Shown in pieces: positions 7,393 through 11,385 of a stretch of DNA of 11,385 nt. The notes below the pieces were generated by a model. The model ran no database searches and was not told the origin of the DNA. It saw only the letters and a program-made list of their open reading frames with translations. The stretch is from NCBI GenBank assembly GCA_903939555.1, contig CAJAHV010000402.1:1-11385 (forward strand), written 5' to 3'. Source of the DNA: an uncultured Alphaproteobacteria bacterium. Its GTDB lineage: Bacteria; Pseudomonadota; Alphaproteobacteria; Sphingomonadales; Sphingomonadaceae. Position 1 is the first letter of the stretch. Each line of letters opens with the position of its first letter. Both the position numbers and the translations under genes were made by a program.

Positions 7393-7511
7393 CAATCCGG
7401 CCCCCGATTTTGGGTGACCCGGTTCAATTTGTGCCGGGCGTCCCGGTCTGTCGCCAATTAGCCGCGTCTTGATGCCGCACGGGTAGCCGCCAAAACTGAC
7501 AGTCGCGGGAT

Positions 7512-7550
7512 TTGCAGCGCACAACGATTATCGGTGTTGCGCCGCTGCAA
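7512..7550. repeat. 39-bp nested imperfect palindrome, candidate operator or leader hairpin
   Basis: The outer arms TTGCAGCG (7512-7519) and CGCTGCAA (7543-7550) are perfect inverted repeats. Nested inside, GCGCACAAC (7517-7525) and GTGTTGCGC (7534-7542) match as inverted repeats at 7 of 9 positions around an AT-containing centre GATTATCG. It lies 26 bases before the molybdoenzyme ATG. It could bind a dimeric regulator or fold in the 5' leader of the mRNA; no known regulator motif is recognised. Confidence 0.5.
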
Positions 7551-7562
7551 CAGTTCGTAACC

Positions 7563-7568
7563 AGGGGG
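7563..7568 (+). promoter_or_regulatory. Ribosome binding site of the molybdoenzyme gene
   Basis: AGGGGG ends 8 bases before the ATG at 7577. It is a G-rich site with acceptable spacing and supports this start. Confidence 0.6.
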
Positions 7569-7576
7569 CCGACCCG

Positions 7577-9721
7577 ATGGCCGTTATTACCCAGCCGACA
7601 TTCTGTCGTTTCTGCCACGCCAATTGCGCCATGCTCGCCGATGTCGAGGGTGATCGCGTAACGGCGGTGCGCGGTGATCCCGATGATGCGCTCTACAAGG
7701 GCTATACGTGCATCAAGGGCCGCCAGCTTGCCGATGCGCACAATCATGAAACCCGGTTGCGCCACCATATGAAGCGCGGGGACGGCGGTCTGGCGCCGGT
7801 TGCGCCCGGTGCGGCGTTCGATGATATCGCCGCGCGGTTGCAGGCGATCGTTGCGCAGCACGGGCCGCATAGCGTGGCGGTCTACAGCGGCACCTATGCC
7901 TTTCAGAACAGCGCCGCAATGTTCACCGCGCATGCCTTTGCCAAGGGAATCGGCAGCCGCAACTATTTCACCAGCGTCACGCTCGACCAGCCAGCCAAGG
8001 TCTATACCACGCTGCGCATGGGCCATTGGGGCGGCGGGCCCAACCCGTTCAGCGGTGCCGATGCGTTGCTGGTCGTCGGCAACAATGCCATCATTTCGCA
8101 TTATGGCCCGGTTGGCGGCGTGTCGCCATTCTCGCCATCGCGCACGCTGCAGGATGCCCGGGCACGGGGGCTGAAGCTGGTGGTCATCGATCCGCGCCAG
8201 ACCGAAGTCGCCCGCCAAGCCGATGTGCACCTGGCGGTAAAGCCGGGTGAGGACGTCACCCTGCTGGCGGCGATCATCAACATCATCCTGTCCGAAGGTC
8301 GCTTCGACCAGGCCTTTTGCCAGCGGCATGTCGACGGGTTGGACGAACTGCGCGCCGCTGTTGCCGGTATCACCCCTGAAATCGCCGCTGCGCGCGCTGG
8401 GGTTTCGGCCGATGGAATCATCAGCGCGGCGCGGATTTTTGCCGACGCCAAACGCGGCATTGCCTCGTCGGGCACCGGCCCCGAAATGTCGGGCGACGGC
8501 ACGCTGATCGAATATCTGCTCGCCAGCCTCAACATCATCTGCGGCCGCTTTGTGCGCGATGGAGAACCAGCATCGCCGCCGCGCGTCTTCACCGCCCAGA
8601 CGCCGCGCCATGCCGGGGTCAATGCGCCGATGAAGCTGTGGGGCGAAGGCTTTCCCGCCTCGCGCTTCCGCGGGCTGACACAATTGGGCGAGGAAATGCC
8701 GTGCAACGTGCTGGCAGATGAAATCCTTACCCCCGGCGATGGCCAGATCAAGGCGCTGATCGTCGTCGGCGGCAACCCGGTCGTCGCCTTTCCCAACCAG
8801 GACAAGGTGGTCGCCGCCATGCAGGCGCTCGACCTGCTCGTCTGCATCGACATTCGCGAATCCGAAACTGCCCGCCATGCCGATTATGTGCTGGCCCCGG
8901 CGATGTGCCTGGAACGTGACGATATCACCAACCTGTCGGAATGGTGGCACGAAACGCCCTATGCCCGCTACACGCGCGCGCTGCTGCCGCCACCCGGCGA
9001 TACCATCGACGAGTGGGAAATGTTCTGGGAAATCGCCCGGCGCATGAACGTGCCGTTGCGCTTTGCTGGCGGCGAAGCCGCGCTGGATGTGCGGCCGACC
9101 AAGACACAGATTCTCGATCTCATCACCCATGGCTGCCTCGTGCCGCCGTCGCAGGTGCGCGCCGATACGCCCGATGGCCGGGCTATCGTCTATGCCGACA
9201 AGGCGCCGATGGTGACGCCGCCGCCCGCTGACGCTGCCGAAGCGCGCTTTACCCTGACACCCGATGCAGTGATCGCTGATTTGACCGCGCGGCTCGCCGT
9301 CGCGCCCGACCCCGGATTGGAGTTCCGGCTGTCGTCGCGGCGCACGAAGCATGTGTTCAATTCATCGGGCCACCAATATGCCGCGCTGCAAAAGAAGGGC
9401 ACGACCAATTACGCACATATGAACCCCGATGACATGGCGCGGCTCGGCATCGCCGATGAAGCGACCATTGTGATCACCGCCCGCGCCGGGCAGGTTTATG
9501 GCGTCGCCAAAGCCTCTCCCGATGTGCGGCCCGGGGTAATTTCCATGGCGCACGCCTTTGGCGATTTCGATACCGGCCTCGCCGGCGTGCGTGCGCATGG
9601 CAACAGCACCAACCGGCTCGTCGATGAAACCAGCGGCTATGACCCGATCACCGGCCAGTCGCGGCAAAGCGCTATCCCGGTGCGGGTGGAACTGGTCGCG
9701 GCGGCGGTAGCAGCGGAATAG
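7577..9721 (+). CDS. Molybdopterin-dependent oxidoreductase (DMSO reductase superfamily), single subunit
   Basis: Catalytic subunit type enzyme of 714 residues, expected to carry a bis-molybdopterin guanine dinucleotide Mo (or W) cofactor and one [4Fe-4S] cluster. The cluster ligands are Cys10, Cys13, Cys17 and Cys45 (Cx2Cx3Cx27C). The central molybdopterin domains include GNNAIISHYGP (near 168-178), VVIDPRQTEVARQADVHLAV, and the GGNPVVAFPNQ and ARHADYVLAPA segments. A dinucleotide-binding C-terminal domain follows from about 575 (FNSSGHQYAAL onward). There is no Tat signal, so it should be cytoplasmic. No electron-transfer or membrane subunit is encoded beside it. In the region where relatives carry the metal-binding Cys or selenocysteine (about residue 140 in FdhF and acetylene hydratase), this protein reads TSVTLDQ (132-138), without Cys. 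The superfamily is certain; substrate and reaction are not. It could be an oxidoreductase or, like acetylene hydratase, non-redox. Confidence 0.93.
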   Translation: MAVITQPTFCRFCHANCAMLADVEGDRVTAVRGDPDDALYKGYTCIKGRQLADAHNHETRLRHHMKRGDGGLAPVAPGAAFDDIAARLQAIVAQHGPHSVAVYSGTYAFQNSAAMFTAHAFAKGIGSRNYFTSVTLDQPAKVYTTLRMGHWGGGPNPFSGADALLVVGNNAIISHYGPVGGVSPFSPSRTLQDARARGLKLVVIDPRQTEVARQADVHLAVKPGEDVTLLAAIINIILSEGRFDQAFCQRHVDGLDELRAAVAGITPEIAAARAGVSADGIISAARIFADAKRGIASSGTGPEMSGDGTLIEYLLASLNIICGRFVRDGEPASPPRVFTAQTPRHAGVNAPMKLWGEGFPASRFRGLTQLGEEMPCNVLADEILTPGDGQIKALIVVGGNPVVAFPNQDKVVAAMQALDLLVCIDIRESETARHADYVLAPAMCLERDDITNLSEWWHETPYARYTRALLPPPGDTIDEWEMFWEIARRMNVPLRFAGGEAALDVRPTKTQILDLITHGCLVPPSQVRADTPDGRAIVYADKAPMVTPPPADAAEARFTLTPDAVIADLTARLAVAPDPGLEFRLSSRRTKHVFNSSGHQYAALQKKGTTNYAHMNPDDMARLGIADEATIVITARAGQVYGVAKASPDVRPGVISMAHAFGDFDTGLAGVRAHGNSTNRLVDETSGYDPITGQSRQSAIPVRVELVAAAVAAE

Positions 9722-9724
9722 TTG

Positions 9725-9741
9725 CAGGGGCTGAGCCCCTG
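9725..9741 (+). terminator. Hairpin directly after the molybdoenzyme gene
   Basis: CAGGGGC and GCCCCTG form a perfect 7-bp stem with loop TGA, beginning 3 bases after the stop codon. The following bases (GCACCCCTCTTGCTTTGC) are pyrimidine-rich but not a T-run. It may be a partial terminator that lowers expression of the downstream transporter. Confidence 0.4.
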
Positions 9742-9769
9742 GCACCCCTCTTGCTTTGCGGGGCTTCAG

Positions 9770-9784
9770 GCCCGAAAGCCGGGC
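9770..9784 (+). promoter_or_regulatory. Small hairpin covering the transporter ribosome-binding region
   Basis: GCCCG and CGGGC pair across a 5-base loop (AAAGC), ending one base before the ATG at 9786. It would occlude initiation if formed; the stem is short and could be chance in GC-rich DNA. Confidence 0.25.
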
Positions 9785-9785
9785 G

Positions 9786-10529
9786 ATGATCTCGATGATG
9801 CTTTTGCTGTTTGCCGCCGGCCTGTGGGCAGGCGCCCAGAATGCGCTGGCGGGCGGTGGGTCGTTCATCACCCTGCCGGCGCTGATTGCCGCCGGGCTTG
9901 ATCCCAAGCTCGCCAATATCACCTCGACGATGGCGCTGTTTCCGGGCCAGATTACCACCGGCTGGGCTGGACGGTCATTGGTGTCCGGTGCCGAGCGCCT
10001 GTCGTTCCGGTCGCTGGCGTTGATCGCCTTTTGTGGCGGTATTGGCGGCGCCTTCCTGCTTATTGCCACCCCAAGCAAGGTGTTCGCCGGCATGGTGCCA
10101 TGGCTCGTGCTCGTTGCCACCGCGCTCTTCGCCTGGAGCAGCTTCGGCCCAAGGCCAAAGGAAACCAGCGCTCCGCCCTCTGGGTGGGTAACCATTCTGA
10201 CCCAAGGTACAATCGCGCTCTATAGCGGCTTTTTCGGTGGTGGCGCCGGCATCATGACCTTGGCGTCGTTGACCCTCGCCCGTCTGCCGGTGCGCAATGC
10301 CGGCGGCACCAAGAATGTGCTGTTGGCGCTGTCCAACCTGTCGGCAGCGGTGGTCTTTGCCGTCTCGGGTGCGGTTGCGTGGCGTGAGGCGCTGGTCATC
10401 GGCAGCGGCGCGATGATTGGTGGCTATCTCGGCACGCGCGCCTTGAAGATCTTGCCGGAAAAACTGCTGAAAGTAGCGATCGTCGTTATCGGTGTGGCAT
10501 TGACGCTGGGGTTGTTCCTGCGGGCTTGA
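9786..10529 (+). CDS. TauE/SafE-family membrane transporter (sulfite/organosulfonate exporter type)
   Basis: Inner-membrane protein of 247 residues with about eight hydrophobic segments. It shows the two-fold repeat of the family: WAGAQNALAGGGSFITLPAL near the N-terminus and GFFGGGAGIMTLASLTLARL in the second half, each a glycine-rich helix break followed by a pore segment. Characterised members move sulfite, sulfoacetate, taurine-related or other small anions; most members have no proven substrate. A TTG at 9756 would add 10 polar residues, but the ATG at 9786 (MISMMLLLF) gives a normal first membrane helix; ATG 9795 is also possible. The ribosome site is weak and sits in a small hairpin. 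It follows the molybdoenzyme by 64 bases on the same strand and may be co-transcribed, which suggests a role in exporting a product or co-ion of that pathway; this link is inference. Confidence 0.9.
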   Translation: MISMMLLLFAAGLWAGAQNALAGGGSFITLPALIAAGLDPKLANITSTMALFPGQITTGWAGRSLVSGAERLSFRSLALIAFCGGIGGAFLLIATPSKVFAGMVPWLVLVATALFAWSSFGPRPKETSAPPSGWVTILTQGTIALYSGFFGGGAGIMTLASLTLARLPVRNAGGTKNVLLALSNLSAAVVFAVSGAVAWREALVIGSGAMIGGYLGTRALKILPEKLLKVAIVVIGVALTLGLFLRA

Positions 10530-10631
10530 AGACCTGTTGGGCGGCCATGTCCCGATGCCTCGTCGATGCCTGGAGGACCTGCTGTCCCCGAGTGCAGCAA
10601 AAATCTGTCAGCAGCGAACCTCAGAACCTGT
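10530..10631. other. Convergent intergenic region, no clear element
   Basis: This 102-base gap lies between the convergent transporter and ftsK genes. It contains a direct repeat CGATGCCT at 10553-10560 and 10564-10571 (11-base period) and a TTTTT on the minus strand without a convincing preceding stem. I see no open frame or good terminator. Confidence 0.4.
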
Positions 10632-11385
10632 TCAGCGGCGCTGGCCATTCTCGTCGATCAGCACTTCACGGCGCCCGACATGATCGGCCCTTGAGACGAA
10701 ACCATCGGCTTCCATGCGCTCGATGATCTTGGCGGCATTGTTGTAGCCGACGTTCAATGTGCGCTGGAGATAGCTTGTCGAGGCTTTCTGCGCCCGTGCG
10801 ATGATGTCGATGGCCTGGGCATAAGTATCGGCCTTGTCTTCGCTCGCGGCACCACGGCTACCGCCGCCGCCATCATCGCTTCCCCATTGCCCGTCGCTAT
10901 CGACCGGCTCCTCGGTCACGGCATTGACATAGGCGGGCATGCCTTGCCGGCGCCAATGATCGGCAACCGCCTCTACTTCATCGTCCGATACGAACGGCCC
11001 GTGCACGCGCACGACCTGTTTACCGCCCGACATCCACAGCATGTCGCCCTTGCCGAGCAATTGTTCGGCGCCCTGTTCGCCAAGAATGGTGCGGCTGTCG
11101 ATCTTGCTGGTCACCTGGAAACTGATGCGCGTCGGCAGATTGGCCTTGATGACCCCGGTGATGACATCGACCGAGGGGCGCTGTGTCGCCATGATCAGGT
11201 GGATGCCGGCGGCGCGGGCCTTTTGCGCGAGCCGCTGGATGAGGAATTCGACCTCCTTGCCCGCTGTCATCATCAGGTCGGCGAGTTCGTCGACGACGAC
11301 CACGATCAGCGGCATGGTTTCGAATTCGAGGATTTCCTCCTCGATGATCGGCAATTCGGTTTCGGGGTCCCAGCCGGTCTGTACG
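10632..11385 (-). CDS. ftsK: DNA translocase FtsK, C-terminal part (5' end beyond the window)
   Basis: FtsK couples cell division to chromosome segregation by pumping DNA at the septum and activating XerCD at dif. The window shows the last 250 residues, and the frame is open through the right edge. Visible are the Walker B strand VVVVDELADLMM and the motor-core segments ARAAGIHLIMATQRPSVDVI, TGVIKANLPTRISFQV and SKIDSRTILGEQGAEQLLGK with GDMLW. The segment HGPFVSDDEVEAV follows, then a Gly/Asp/Ser-rich linker. The C-terminal gamma winged-helix domain (YAQAIDIIARAQKASTSYLQ, then NNAAKIIERMEADGFVS) reads KOPS and contacts XerD in characterised FtsK. The N-terminal membrane domain lies outside the window, so a membrane-free paralogue cannot be strictly excluded, but the gamma domain and sequence fit FtsK. 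It is convergent with the TauE/SafE gene. Confidence 0.96.
   Translation of the reverse strand, partial: VQTGWDPETELPIIEEEILEFETMPLIVVVVDELADLMMTAGKEVEFLIQRLAQKARAAGIHLIMATQRPSVDVITGVIKANLPTRISFQVTSKIDSRTILGEQGAEQLLGKGDMLWMSGGKQVVRVHGPFVSDDEVEAVADHWRRQGMPAYVNAVTEEPVDSDGQWGSDDGGGGSRGAASEDKADTYAQAIDIIARAQKASTSYLQRTLNVGYNNAAKIIERMEADGFVSRADHVGRREVLIDENGQRR

Larger units (their letters stand above)
7382..7576. promoter_or_regulatory. Divergent promoter region between receptor and molybdoenzyme genes
   Basis: This 195-bp gap must hold the promoters of both divergent genes. I see no convincing -35/-10 pair on either strand. I also find no -24/-12 sigma-54 site: a GGCAC on the minus strand lacks the GC at the right distance. 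It contains a large imperfect palindrome (7512-7550), a small one (CCGGG/CCCGG around 7434-7446), and AATTGGCGA shared with the lptB upstream region. Confidence 0.55.

Noticed and set aside
7425..7440. Possible sigma-54 -24/-12 site upstream of the TonB receptor, tempting because rpoN is near
   Set aside because: GGCAC is present on the minus strand, but the invariant GC at the -12 element is not found at the required 10-base distance.
7424..9352. 642-codon open frame on the minus strand opposite the molybdoenzyme gene
   Set aside because: It lies almost wholly antisense to a clearly coding gene, its product is Arg/His/Gly/Ala-rich with no recognisable domain, and long antisense frames are common in GC-rich DNA.
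10590..10631. Rho-independent terminator for ftsK, suggested by TTTTT on the minus strand
   Set aside because: Only 3-4 bp of stem can be drawn upstream of the T-run, too weak to call.

Overview
The window reads as chromosomal DNA of a GC-rich alphaproteobacterium, most likely Sphingomonadales. The clues are a large TonB-dependent receptor of the style abundant in sphingomonads, the lptB-rpoN gene order, an LptB with a short N-terminal extension, and Ala/Gly/Asp-rich proteins. This taxonomic call is inference from protein style; no rRNA or other marker is present. I see no tRNA, rRNA, CRISPR array, insertion sequence or phage gene, and no gene-free stretch longer than 300 bases.

Layout. Positions 1-4884 carry a minus-strand run, listed here in transcription order: lptB (LPS-export ATPase), rpoN (sigma-54), a BepA/YfgC-like M48 metalloprotease with TPR repeats, a DsbA-family thiol oxidoreductase/isomerase with a ScsC/Com1-type N-terminal helix, and the start of an unidentified membrane protein that runs off the left edge. 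The last three are tightly packed (4-bp overlap, then a 6-bp gap) and look like one operon. Upstream of lptB on the same strand is a 790-residue TonB-dependent receptor (5009-7381), separated from lptB by a strong hairpin. Divergent from the receptor, on the plus strand, are a single-subunit molybdopterin oxidoreductase (7577-9721) and a TauE/SafE-type membrane transporter (9786-10529). The right edge holds the C-terminal part of the DNA translocase FtsK on the minus strand, convergent with the transporter.

How the genes may work together. Established biology links LptB, BepA-type proteases and periplasmic disulfide enzymes to the LPS-export/outer-membrane assembly route: in E. coli, LptD maturation needs disulfide shuffling and BepA quality control. 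The left half can therefore be read as an envelope-biogenesis neighbourhood around rpoN. The usual neighbours lptC/lptA (upstream) and hpf/ptsN (downstream) are missing here. The middle part (receptor / molybdoenzyme / TauE-like exporter, with a shared 195-bp divergent promoter region holding a large imperfect palindrome) looks like an accessory uptake-and-conversion locus for an unidentified substrate. It is the best candidate for something undescribed, but no substrate can be read from the sequence.
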